Positions 1-5,910 of a stretch of 8,625 bases of DNA are shown piece after piece. The stretch lies in assembly GCA_012512995.1 (NCBI GenBank), contig JAAZDA010000260.1:1-8625 (forward strand), written 5' to 3'. A program made the position numbers and the translations under genes. Each line of letters opens with the position of its first letter. Within the stretch, counting starts at the first letter, position 1. The notes beneath the pieces were generated by a model. That model was not told the DNA's origin, did no database searches, and saw only the letters and a list, made by a program, of their open reading frames with translations. The stretch comes from Clostridiales bacterium. GTDB lineage: Bacteria > Bacillota > Clostridia > Lachnospirales > Lachnospiraceae.

Positions 1-1187
1 AAGCCGGAAACGGCCAGCTTGTCGACACATCAGAGGAGGAGAAGCTCACATGGCTTCGTCAGATCCTCGAGTGGCAGCAGGACATGCCGGACAACAAGAC
101 ATTTATGGATGGGCTCAAGTCCAATCTTGACCTCTTTTCAGACGATGTCTATTGTTTCACGCCTAACGGCGAAGTCAAAACACTTCGTGTCGGCTCTACT
201 CCGATCGATTTTGCCTACGCAGTCCACACTGCGGTCGGCAACAAAATGGTCGGCGCGAGGGTCAATGGCAAACTTGTAAATATCGATTATCAGATCCAGA
301 ACGGCGACCGCGTCGAAATACTGACATCTCAGAATTCAAAGGGGCCCAGCCGTGATTGGCTCAGTGTCGCCAAGAGCCCACAGACCCGCAACAAGATAAA
401 TCAGTGGTTCAAGCAGGAACTCAAGGATGAAAATGTCGTAAAGGGCAGAGAGCTCATTGCAGCATATTGCAAAACAAAAGCTCTCATTCTTTCTGATATT
501 TGCCAGAGTATCTACCAGGAAGCAGTCGAACGCAAATACGGATTCCGTGACTGGGATGCTGTTCTTGCGGCGATAGGCCACGGCGGCCTTAAAGAAGGTC
601 AGGTCGTCAATAAGCTCACAGAGCTTTATGACAATGACCACAGGACAGTTCTCAGCAACGAAGAAGTCCTGAAGCAGGTAGAGGACAATGCCGCAGCCAA
701 TGAGCAGCGACCTGAGAAACACGAGAGAAATCCTATCCTGGTCAAAGGGATCCACGATGTGGATGTGCATTTCTCGAAGTGCTGTAATCCTGTTCCGGGA
801 GACGAGATTGTAGGTTTTGTCACGCGCGGAAGAGGTGTTTCCATTCACCGCACTGACTGTGTCAATATCATACATATGCCGGAAATGGACAGAGTTCGTC
901 TGATCGACGCTGAATGGGAAGATGGTGCTGACACTACGAGTGACAAGTCATTCGAGGCCAAGATCGTTATCTACGCTGATGACAGATCGGGACTGCTTAA
1001 TGATGTGTCACGTGTTTTCACTGAACAGAGCATCAACATACTGAGTCTTACAACAAGAACGAGCCTTAAGAACAACACGGCGACAATGGAAGTCACATTC
1101 CGTATCCGCGGGAAGTCCGATCTCACTATGATCTCAGACAAGGTGCGCCAGGTGCCGAGCGTTATTGATGTTGAGAGAGGTAAATAA
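1..1187 (+). CDS. rel: Bifunctional (p)ppGpp synthetase/hydrolase, C-terminal part (5'-truncated by window edge)
   Basis: This is the C-terminal regulatory half of a long RelA/SpoT-type enzyme that makes and degrades the alarmone (p)ppGpp. The frame is open from base 3, so the catalytic HD and synthetase domains lie upstream of the window; about 394 residues are visible. It opens with the WLRQILEWQ segment that precedes the TGS domain. TGS follows at about bases 144-340 (YCFTPNGEV, then DFAYAVHTAVGNK). A helical region comes next, then the conserved-cysteine zinc-finger-like domain near 750-870, with adjacent cysteines at 780-785 (HFSKCCNPVPGD) and a third at 858 (HRTDC). A C-terminal ACT domain lies at about 950-1180 (ADDRSGLLNDVSRVF). 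TGS, zinc-finger and ACT domains sense ribosome and tRNA state in this family. It ends in TAA. A gene for a metallo-hydrolase follows after 94 bases, a common clostridial order. Confidence 0.96.
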   Translation, partial: AGNGQLVDTSEEEKLTWLRQILEWQQDMPDNKTFMDGLKSNLDLFSDDVYCFTPNGEVKTLRVGSTPIDFAYAVHTAVGNKMVGARVNGKLVNIDYQIQNGDRVEILTSQNSKGPSRDWLSVAKSPQTRNKINQWFKQELKDENVVKGRELIAAYCKTKALILSDICQSIYQEAVERKYGFRDWDAVLAAIGHGGLKEGQVVNKLTELYDNDHRTVLSNEEVLKQVEDNAAANEQRPEKHERNPILVKGIHDVDVHFSKCCNPVPGDEIVGFVTRGRGVSIHRTDCVNIIHMPEMDRVRLIDAEWEDGADTTSDKSFEAKIVIYADDRSGLLNDVSRVFTEQSINILSLTTRTSLKNNTATMEVTFRIRGKSDLTMISDKVRQVPSVIDVERGK

Positions 1188-1281
1188 GGTGGGATCGCGT
1201 GATGATCATATGTACCGGTGCTTCAACATAGAGCCGCAATCATCATTTAGATGGAAACTTTGAACTACAGACAGGAGTTAT

Positions 1282-1929
1282 ATGCCAGATAAAAATGACG
1301 TAATAGTTGGTGAATTCCAGGTAGGAATGCTGCCGACAAATTTCTATTTCCTGCATCTTAAAGGGAGCAATGACTGCATTACTTTTGATCCGGGAGATGA
1401 TGGGGAGAAGATATACAATGAGCTGAAGAATCGCGGTCTGACTGTCAAAGCTATTTATCTGACGCACGGTCATTTTGATCATATCTGGGGACTTGCTGAC
1501 CTGCGGAAACTGACTGGCGCGCCTGTTCTTGCATATGAAGGCGAGAAGCGTCTTCTGTCTGACCCTGAGCTTAACGAATCGGCTGGCTATTATCGCAGTT
1601 GCACCGTTGTCCCTGACAGGTGGCTCCGCGACGAAGAAAAGACGATATACGCCGGAATAACCTCAAAACTTCTGGCGACACCCGGTCACACAGAGGGCAG
1701 CTGTTGCTATTATATTGATGCTTCCACACATATTCTCATAAGCGGCGACACGCTATTTCAGTACTCAGTCGGCAGGACAGACCTTCCGACCGGCTCTGAG
1801 AGCGCAATCGTCCACTCACTTCAGGACAAAATAAAGCCGCTCCCGAATGACACCGTAGTGTATCCGGGACACGGCCCGCAGACTGATCTTGCAACTGAAA
1901 AGATGTTCAATGAATACATGAACTTCTGA
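1282..1929 (+). CDS. Metallo-beta-lactamase-fold hydrolase, GloB/YqgX-like
   Basis: A 215-residue single-domain hydrolase of the glyoxalase II-like branch of the metallo-beta-lactamase fold, expected in the cytoplasm. All expected di-metal ligands are visible: the THGHFDH motif at residues 61-67 (His62, His64, Asp66, His67), His136 in TPGHTEGS, Asp156 in ISGDTLF, and His197 in VYPGHGP. The segment FQYSVGRTDLPTGS matches the YqgX/GloC-like proteins found beside rel and hemZ in Firmicutes. Family members hydrolyse thioesters such as S-lactoylglutathione or related thiol adducts; the real substrate here cannot be read from sequence. AGGAG at about 1273-1277 is well placed before the ATG, which decides the start. 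The gene ends in TGA and converges with the minus-strand gene at 1990-2769. Confidence 0.93.
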   Translation: MPDKNDVIVGEFQVGMLPTNFYFLHLKGSNDCITFDPGDDGEKIYNELKNRGLTVKAIYLTHGHFDHIWGLADLRKLTGAPVLAYEGEKRLLSDPELNESAGYYRSCTVVPDRWLRDEEKTIYAGITSKLLATPGHTEGSCCYYIDASTHILISGDTLFQYSVGRTDLPTGSESAIVHSLQDKIKPLPNDTVVYPGHGPQTDLATEKMFNEYMNF

Positions 1930-1979
1930 TTACAACTTTTCTCCGAACTTTTTGCTGAGATTGCTTCGAAAAGTGTAAT
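1929..1979. terminator. Possible bidirectional terminator between convergent genes
   Basis: The 60-base gap between the two convergent genes holds an inverted repeat. Arm 1929-1941 (ATTACAACTTTTC) pairs with arm 1968-1979 (GAAAAGTGTAAT) with one bulged A, around a loop of about 26 bases. Its position suggests transcription stop for both genes. The loop is long and there is no clean T-tract, so confidence is low. Confidence 0.3.
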
Positions 1980-1989
1980 TTCCTGGCAA

Positions 1990-2769
1990 TTATCTTGCCT
2001 TACTGTCGTACTCAAAATCCGAATAATTCGGTATCGATGTGTCGAAGGCAGTGACATACATGGAATTCACTGTGGTCTGTGCACTGATGAAAAATGTGGT
2101 GTCATCAATATATCCGGCACTGAGGATCTTTGTTACTGTGGAATTCTTGTCCCTGAGGTCATATGTTTTGCCGAGCACTGTAAAGCTTGTGCCGTTTATA
2201 GTGAATTCAGGGCGATAATTGATGCCCTGTGCGGACTTGAGTTCAGTCAGAGACCAGGAAGGATTCAGAGCATCATCCACGTGTACCATGATCGTGAAGG
2301 TGCTTGCCTTGAGATTGTCTGAAAGTCCGTATTCAGTAAATGTCACGAATGTGTCACCGGACTTCAGACCGGTGAATACATAATACCTTGTTCCCAGATT
2401 GGTGAATCCGTCCTGAGCTTCTTCATTTGACTTTTCCTGATAGAATTCGTTCGCATCACATTTAAGAATACTCTCATCTTTTACAGTAGCAGTCCATATG
2501 CTGAACTTGCCCTCGTAAATCGGGAACGCGAACTGATGCCCGCCTAATGTTATCCCGGCAGATGACACAATCTTGTCGCCATTTGAATCAAGCATACTCT
2601 CAATACCATCACTAGTTGCGGATGTTGTCACGGTAGTTGCTGCCGACACGGTCCTTGCAGAAAAAATCATTGCTGCTATTACCAGGATCCCGGCTAACGC
2701 CGTGGTCAACAGTCTGAAAAGTTTCCTGTGATCTATGCTTTCTTCTCTTACACTTGCATAATTGCTCAT
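1990..2769 (-). CDS. Exported protein of unknown function, probably beta-rich
   Basis: I do not recognise this 259-residue protein. The start at 2769 is chosen because GGAAG stands 7 bases upstream on the minus strand and a signal peptide follows directly. The frame stays open back to 2934, but that start would put about 55 untypical residues in front of the signal. The signal peptide has a basic stretch (DHRKLFR, residues 13-19), a hydrophobic core (about 20-37) and a likely signal peptidase I site after VSA43. There is no lipobox cysteine. The mature part is rich in Thr, Ser, Tyr and Phe with alternating hydrophobics, for example FVTFTEYG and STFTIMVHVDD, as in Ig-like or chagasin-like beta sandwiches; this is a resemblance, not an assignment. 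No sortase motif or C-terminal membrane anchor is visible. It ends in TAA, converges with the hydrolase gene and diverges from higBA, so it sits in the block that separates that gene from hemZ. Confidence 0.72.
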   Translation of the reverse strand: MSNYASVREESIDHRKLFRLLTTALAGILVIAAMIFSARTVSAATTVTTSATSDGIESMLDSNGDKIVSSAGITLGGHQFAFPIYEGKFSIWTATVKDESILKCDANEFYQEKSNEEAQDGFTNLGTRYYVFTGLKSGDTFVTFTEYGLSDNLKASTFTIMVHVDDALNPSWSLTELKSAQGINYRPEFTINGTSFTVLGKTYDLRDKNSTVTKILSAGYIDDTTFFISAQTTVNSMYVTAFDTSIPNYSDFEYDSKAR

Positions 2770-2870
2770 CTTGTAACTTCCATTTTTGTTAATGCTCCAA
2801 CTTCCAGAATATTCAGATACCTGTATTGTACTCAATCCAGCACATAAAGACCAGCCGGGGAATACTAATA

Positions 2871-2887
2871 TATACGCTTTACGTATA
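2871..2887. promoter_or_regulatory. Palindrome upstream of higB, candidate HigA operator
   Basis: Perfect 6-bp arms TATACG (2871-2876) and CGTATA (2882-2887) are separated by five bases, 24 bases before the higB start. HigA-family antitoxins autorepress by binding palindromes in their own promoter, so this is the natural operator candidate. A TATAAT lies at 2901-2906 with TTTACG 17 bases before it, but that promoter would start transcription at the ATG and is doubtful. The same region must carry the promoter of the divergent exported-protein gene. Confidence 0.5.
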
Positions 2888-2911
2888 CACGCGGGAAGGA
2901 TATAATTATGT

Positions 2912-3193
2912 ATGATAAATGACTTCGCAGACAAAGAAACTGAAAAGATATTTGACCAACATTTTTCTAAAAAGTTGCCTCAGGCAATTCAGAGAATTGC
3001 ATTGCGCAAACTGATAATGATTAATAACGCAGAAAATTTGGAGGATTTAAGAGTACCTCCTTCAAATCATCTGGAGTTGTTACATGGTGACAGAGAAGGT
3101 CAGTACAGTATAAGAATTAATGATCAATACAGAATATGCTTTACTGAGGACAGGAACATAATTCACAATGTTGAAATCGTTGATTACCATTAA
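2912..3193 (+). CDS. higB: Type II toxin HigB (RelE/ParE superfamily mRNA interferase)
   Basis: This 93-residue protein is the usual length for HigB, also called plasmid maintenance killer protein. HigB enzymes cut mRNA at the ribosome. Family signatures are visible: the N-terminal FADKETEKIF (residues 5-14), the central DLRVPPSNHLELLHGDR (45-61), and the C-terminal block YSIRINDQYRICF (65-77) followed by VEIVDYH at the end. Basic residues in the last block (Arg68, Arg74) and the terminal His are typical of the catalytic groove. GAAGGA at 2895-2900 supports the ATG at 2912; an earlier ATG at 2908 reads only four codons. The toxin gene precedes the antitoxin gene, which is the characteristic reversed order of higBA. 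Base composition is AT-richer than rel or hemZ, consistent with acquisition by transfer. Confidence 0.92.
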   Translation: MINDFADKETEKIFDQHFSKKLPQAIQRIALRKLIMINNAENLEDLRVPPSNHLELLHGDREGQYSIRINDQYRICFTEDRNIIHNVEIVDYH

Positions 3194-3217
3194 ACTACTG
3201 TGGAAAGGAGCATAAAA

Positions 3218-3523
3218 ATGGAAAAAACAATTGAAACACCGAAGATCAGCGAAATTCTGTCTGAAGAATTCATGGAGCCGTTGGGAATTTCGTCATATAA
3301 ATTAGCAAAGGAAATTCATGTACCGACTTCACGCGTGCAGGAAATTCTTCATGACAGAAGAAAGATAACTGTTGATACATCGCTTAGGCTTGGCAAGTAT
3401 TTTGGAGTGTCCGACAGATATTTCCTTGATTTGCAGAATGACATCGATATCCGCAACACAAAGAAGATTCTTAAAAACGAAATCAGTACGATTCAGGAAG
3501 TAAAGAGTGAAAGATTATGCTGA
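3218..3523 (+). CDS. higA: Antitoxin HigA (XRE-family DNA-binding protein)
   Basis: This 101-residue XRE-type protein neutralises HigB and represses the operon. The core is a helix-turn-helix at about residues 25-63 (SSYKLAKEIHVPTSRVQEIL, then a basic DRRK and TVDTSLRLGKYFG). The following SDRYFLDLQNDIDIR is typical of HigA/VapI proteins. I choose the ATG at 3218 because AAAGGAG at 3204-3210 lies 7 bases upstream; a GTG at 3200 in the same frame would overlap that site. The gene starts 24 bases after higB and is surely cotranscribed with it. Its last codons form the left arm of a perfect 16-bp stem-loop whose loop contains the TGA stop, so the C-terminus (VKSERLC) may have been altered by arrival of that repeat. 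Confidence 0.92.
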   Translation: MEKTIETPKISEILSEEFMEPLGISSYKLAKEIHVPTSRVQEILHDRRKITVDTSLRLGKYFGVSDRYFLDLQNDIDIRNTKKILKNEISTIQEVKSERLC

Positions 3524-3540
3524 TGCATAATCTTTCACTC
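3505..3540 (+). terminator. Perfect 16-bp stem-loop overlapping the higA stop codon
   Basis: Arm GAGTGAAAGATTATGC (3505-3520) and its exact complement (3525-3540) flank the loop TGAT, whose first three bases are the higA stop. The place and stability suit a 3' end or stability element of the higBA mRNA. No T-tract follows, so a standard Rho-independent terminator is not shown. Confidence 0.45.
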
Positions 3541-3541
3541 A

Positions 3542-3569
3542 TCAGGTTTGTGCCTGAGCACAAACCTGA
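3542..3569. other. Second perfect stem-loop (12-bp stem)
   Basis: TCAGGTTTGTGC (3542-3553) pairs perfectly with 3558-3569 around the loop CTGA, one base after the preceding hairpin. Two perfect stems back to back behind higA suggest structured 3' RNA or inserted palindromic repeats. There is no T-tract. Confidence 0.6.
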
Positions 3570-3573
3570 ATAA

Positions 3574-3651
3574 CACAGCCAGAAAACCGCATACGCGGAT
3601 TTTCTGGCGTGAGCCTTCACAAAAAACGCTCAGGCATGAAAGGTAAATATG
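3574..3651 (+). repeat. Copy A of the hipB-type hairpin leader
   Basis: Bases 3574-3610 are identical over 37 bases to 5813-5849, the leader of hipB. Within it GCCAGAAAACCGC (3578-3590) pairs with 3595-3608 with one bulge and loop ATAC. A second matching block runs from about 3625 to the ATG at 3649-3651 (AACGCTCAGG, a variable base, ATGAAAGGTAAA, a variable base, ATG) and includes the ribosome binding site. Only the middle differs, and it still allows a small stem (GTGA/TCAC). This copy leads into a 22-codon frame, not hipB. Confidence 0.85.
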
Positions 3652-3717
3652 CCTGATCAGAGCCTGTATAAAGAATATACAGATGATGTAGGTGTCAAAA
3701 CCCCATTTTGGCTATGA
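3649..3717 (+). CDS. 22-codon reading frame after leader copy A, possibly a truncated gene start
   Basis: An ATG correctly spaced from AAAGG opens a frame MPDQSLYKEYTDDVGVKTPF plus two residues, then TGA at 3715-3717. It starts at the same place relative to its leader as hipB does in copy B, but the protein is unlike HipB. The structured element beginning near 3683 overlaps its second half, so this may be the stump of a gene interrupted by that element. An 8-bp inverted repeat (3630-3637 with 3649-3656) puts the ribosome binding site in a loop and the start codon in a stem. Translation is unproven. Confidence 0.2.
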   Translation: MPDQSLYKEYTDDVGVKTPFWL

Positions 3718-3886
3718 TGCTATACGAATTGCTCCGCTTCTATTGAAGCTTGCGCAATTCTCCCCACACTCGGAATCCGCTGATTTACTGCGTAAATCGC
3801 TACTTCCGAGTGTGGGACGGGTCCCAAATACATTCTGCTTTTTCTGCAAGCAGAAACGCAGAATGTACTTTTGACCCTTATATCAT
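3683..3886. repeat. Multi-hairpin element with terminal inverted repeats (MITE-like repeat or structured RNA)
   Basis: The ends are imperfect inverted repeats: 3683-3700 (ATGATGTAGGTGTCAAAA) and 3869-3886 (TTTTGACCCTTATATCAT). Inside are three stems in a row. The first, 3726-3760, has GAATTGC/GCAATTC outside and GCTTC/GAAGC inside. The second, 3763-3816, has 13 perfect pairs (CCCACACTCGGAA with TTCCGAGTGTGGG) and an inner GATTTAC/GTAAATC. The third, 3819-3877, has GGGTC/GACCC, then TACATTCTGC/GCAGAATGTA, then TTTCTG/CAGAAA. Short open frames on both strands here merely follow the palindromes. No transposase is present. The closed-stem layout fits either a non-autonomous mobile repeat or a folded RNA in the hemZ leader. 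Confidence 0.7.
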
Positions 3887-3907
3887 ACAGATTAAGGACA
3901 TACAAAT

Positions 3908-5449
3908 ATGCTTACAGCAATTGTAAATAATGATCTATACAGATATGAAATCAATTCACTCGTAAAGGCTTTCTATCCGGAGGAGACGGTGAAGGTACTG
4001 GTCGTGGGTGACTCAGACACGTCTACAAACGTACGCACGGCCGCGGGTATATCAGAGGCACCGTTTCTGTCCGTCAAGTACACAGAAGACAGGCTGACCA
4101 TATCAGTCAAAACAAGTAACAAACCCGCTATCTGCGCGGAATACGAAGGCTCTGAATGCGATGAAAAATCTGCTGAGCTCAAGAACGAGTTAAAACATAT
4201 GTTGTACCAGGTTCTGACAGAAGAGACAGGGCGGGTGCTTCCCTGGGGAGAGCTCATCGGGATCAGACCGACAAAACTTGCAATGATGCATATTGACGGC
4301 GGAGCGACAGATGACGAGACAGTGCAGTATATGATGGACGAACATCGTGTCAGTCGCGGAAAAGCCGAACTTGCTGTAGAGATCGCAAGGCGCGAGAAGA
4401 AAATCCTTCAGAACATTCATTATGAGAATGGCTACAGTCTGTACATCGGTATTCCTTTCTGCCCGACGACGTGCCTGTATTGTTCTTTCACAAGTTTTCC
4501 GCTCGCTTCCTGGATGGATCGGGTCGACACTTATCTTGATGCTCTGATCCATGAAATAGAAGCTACAGCACTTATGATGAAGTCGCGCGGCAAGGTGCTT
4601 GATACTGTATACATTGGCGGCGGGACGCCTACAACGCTGGAACCGGCGCAGCTCGACAGACTGCTGAATGCGATTGAGGAGAATTTTGAGAAAGAAACCA
4701 AGCACAGTACAGTGTCACCGGATCAAGCGGATGGACATAGTTTAGCCTCAACGCTCCAGGAATTCACGGTCGAGGCGGGCAGACCTGACAGCATTACACC
4801 GGACAAACTGGCGATGCTAAGGAAGCATGGGGTCAGGCGCATAAGCGTTAATCCTCAGACGATGAACGACAGGACTCTTGAACTCATCGGCAGAAGGCAC
4901 AGTGTTCAACAGGTCATCGATGCATTCCACATGGCGCGTGAGGCGGGTTTTGACAACATTAACATGGACATAATTCTCGGGCTCCCCGAGGAGACCGAAG
5001 ATGATGTGCATCGGACAATTGACGAGATATCAAAACTTCATCCGGACGACCTCACGGTGCATTCCCTGGCCCTCAAGCGCGCGTCAAGGATGCAGCAATG
5101 GATCGAGCAGAATGGATTTACGTCTATCCACAATACAGACGAAACGATGAAGATCGCAGCTGACGGAGCTGCTGCAATGGGACTTGAACCGTACTATCTA
5201 TACAGGCAGAAGAACATGTCAGGGAACTTTGAAAATGTAGGATATGCTGAGCCGGGCAAGGCGGGAATATACAACATCCTTATAATGGAAGAGAAGCAGA
5301 CGATACTTGCACTCGGTGCCGGCGCGATAACAAAACGGGTCTTTCCGGATGGACGCATCGAGAGGTGCGACAACGCCAAGGATGTGGCTACATATATTGC
5401 AAACATTGACGAAATGATAGAGCGGAAAGAGAAACTGTTCGCTGAGTAA
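3908..5449 (+). CDS. hemZ: Oxygen-independent coproporphyrinogen III dehydrogenase HemZ (radical SAM)
   Basis: This 513-residue radical SAM protein acts in anaerobic heme synthesis: members of the HemN/HemZ group oxidatively decarboxylate coproporphyrinogen III. The N-terminal region (about 1-170) is the HemZ-specific part, with LPWGELIGIRPTKLAM (111-126). The radical SAM barrel carries the 4Fe-4S ligands Cys185, Cys189 and Cys192 in FCPTTCLYC, the SAM-binding GGGTP (237-241), EFTVEAGRPDSI (285-296), VRRISVNPQTMND and NMDIILGLPEET. About 23 polar residues between EENF (260) and EFTVEAG seem extra compared with the short link I expect in relatives. AAGGA at 3894-3898 supports the start. Ancestrally the gene probably followed the metallo-hydrolase gene directly; here about 2 kb of accessory DNA intervenes, so its promoter must lie in or near the hairpin element. 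Confidence 0.95.
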   Translation: MLTAIVNNDLYRYEINSLVKAFYPEETVKVLVVGDSDTSTNVRTAAGISEAPFLSVKYTEDRLTISVKTSNKPAICAEYEGSECDEKSAELKNELKHMLYQVLTEETGRVLPWGELIGIRPTKLAMMHIDGGATDDETVQYMMDEHRVSRGKAELAVEIARREKKILQNIHYENGYSLYIGIPFCPTTCLYCSFTSFPLASWMDRVDTYLDALIHEIEATALMMKSRGKVLDTVYIGGGTPTTLEPAQLDRLLNAIEENFEKETKHSTVSPDQADGHSLASTLQEFTVEAGRPDSITPDKLAMLRKHGVRRISVNPQTMNDRTLELIGRRHSVQQVIDAFHMAREAGFDNINMDIILGLPEETEDDVHRTIDEISKLHPDDLTVHSLALKRASRMQQWIEQNGFTSIHNTDETMKIAADGAAAMGLEPYYLYRQKNMSGNFENVGYAEPGKAGIYNILIMEEKQTILALGAGAITKRVFPDGRIERCDNAKDVATYIANIDEMIERKEKLFAE

Positions 5450-5450
5450 T

Positions 5451-5642
5451 ATGCACTTGTTTTGCTGCCGGGTCTTACTGCTCATCTGCGGCGAAGAAGA
5501 CCATGCAGGCTCATGCATCAGATACAATAAAGCCTGGCACAATAAGACAGGAATACCGCTTCACTGGATAAAAGGCGCAGGACATAACTCTAACACGGAT
5601 AAGCCGGAAGAGATCAATGCGCTGATAGAAACATTGACTTGA
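5451..5642 (+). pseudogene. 3' remnant of an alpha/beta hydrolase gene
   Basis: The 63-residue frame reads as the last part of an alpha/beta hydrolase. VLLLICGEEDHAG (about residues 8-20) matches the strand and loop that carry the acid residue. IKGAGHNSNTDKPEEINALI (about 39-58) matches the C-terminal catalytic-His region. The fold's core strands, the nucleophile Ser elbow and the oxyanion residues are all missing, so it cannot be active. Similarity begins at about base 5466, only 17 bases after the hemZ stop, and the ATG at 5451 has no convincing ribosome binding site. I infer that a deletion or insertion removed the 5' part. The fragment ends immediately before the hipBA promoter. Confidence 0.65.
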
Positions 5643-5668
5643 CTAAGCCGTTCGACTCATTTTATAAT
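5639..5668 (+). promoter_or_regulatory. Probable hipBA promoter
   Basis: TTGACT (5639-5644) and a consensus TATAAT (5663-5668) are 18 bases apart, overlapping the end of the hydrolase remnant. Transcription would start near 5675 and give a leader of about 230 bases before hipB. The first 39-bp-period palindrome (5646-5657) fills the space between -35 and -10, where a bound repressor would block RNA polymerase. Confidence 0.7.
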
Positions 5669-5776
5669 GATTTACAAATTAGTGAGCCGAACGGCTCATT
5701 TTATACAACCAGGCAAGATATTTAGCCGAACGGCTAAATACAAAAACCAATACGTACAATATAGCCGAACGGCTAA
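5646..5776. promoter_or_regulatory. Four-copy palindromic operator array with exact 39-bp period
   Basis: Four copies of the 12-mer AGCCGAACGGCT start at 5646, 5685, 5724 and 5763, each exactly 39 bases from the next. Copy 1 is degenerate (AGCCGTTCGACT). Copies 2-4 are exact, with flanks extending the arms: TGAGCCG/CGGCTCA in copy 2, TATTTAGCCG/CGGCTAAATA in copy 3, TAGCCG/CGGCTA in copy 4, always around a central AA. Units 1 and 2 also share TCATTTTATA after the palindrome; otherwise the spacers differ. HipB-type antitoxins bind several operators upstream of hipBA and repress it, so HipB is the expected ligand; that assignment is inference. Confidence 0.8.
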
Positions 5777-5812
5777 AGGCATGTTCAAATAGAGATCAGA
5801 TATGGTGGTAAT

Positions 5813-5910
5813 CACAGCCAGAAAACCGCATACGCGGATTTTCTGGCGTACGCAATGCGACAAGGACAGTCGCATAAGCGAACAACGCTCAGGTATGAAA
5901 GGTAAACATG
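5813..5910 (+). repeat. Copy B of the hairpin leader, directly upstream of hipB
   Basis: Bases 5813-5849 are identical to 3574-3610 and form the same 13-bp bulged stem (5817-5829 with 5834-5847). A different variable part follows, holding a stem ATGCGAC/GTCGCAT around AAGGACA with flanking CGC/GCG pairs. The conserved block AACGCTCAGG, a variable base, ATGAAAGGTAAA then leads to the hipB ATG at 5908. A conserved outer frame around variable inner stems suggests a functional untranslated leader or a repeat that brings its own ribosome binding site. Confidence 0.85.

Noticed and set aside
336..875. Long open frame of 179 codons on the minus strand inside rel
   Set aside because: It is the antisense of a strongly conserved rel coding region and has no family features of its own.
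1189..1263. 24-codon frame starting with GTG right after rel
   Set aside because: GAGAGAGG lies at a plausible distance, but the frame is short, has a GTG start and resembles nothing known. It also does not match a D-aminoacyl-tRNA deacylase remnant.
3692..3905. Open frames of about 60 codons on both strands upstream of hemZ
   Set aside because: Both lie on the long palindromes of the hairpin element, and their codons follow stem symmetry. No ribosome binding sites were seen.
4190..4705. 171-codon minus-strand frame inside hemZ
   Set aside because: It is a shadow of the conserved radical SAM coding region, including the antisense of its cysteine motif.
5646..5801. CRISPR array, suggested by regular 39-bp spacing
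   Set aside because: The repeat is only 12-20 bp, two spacers share sequence, there are just four units, and they overlap a promoter. No cas genes are present. Operator sites explain it better.
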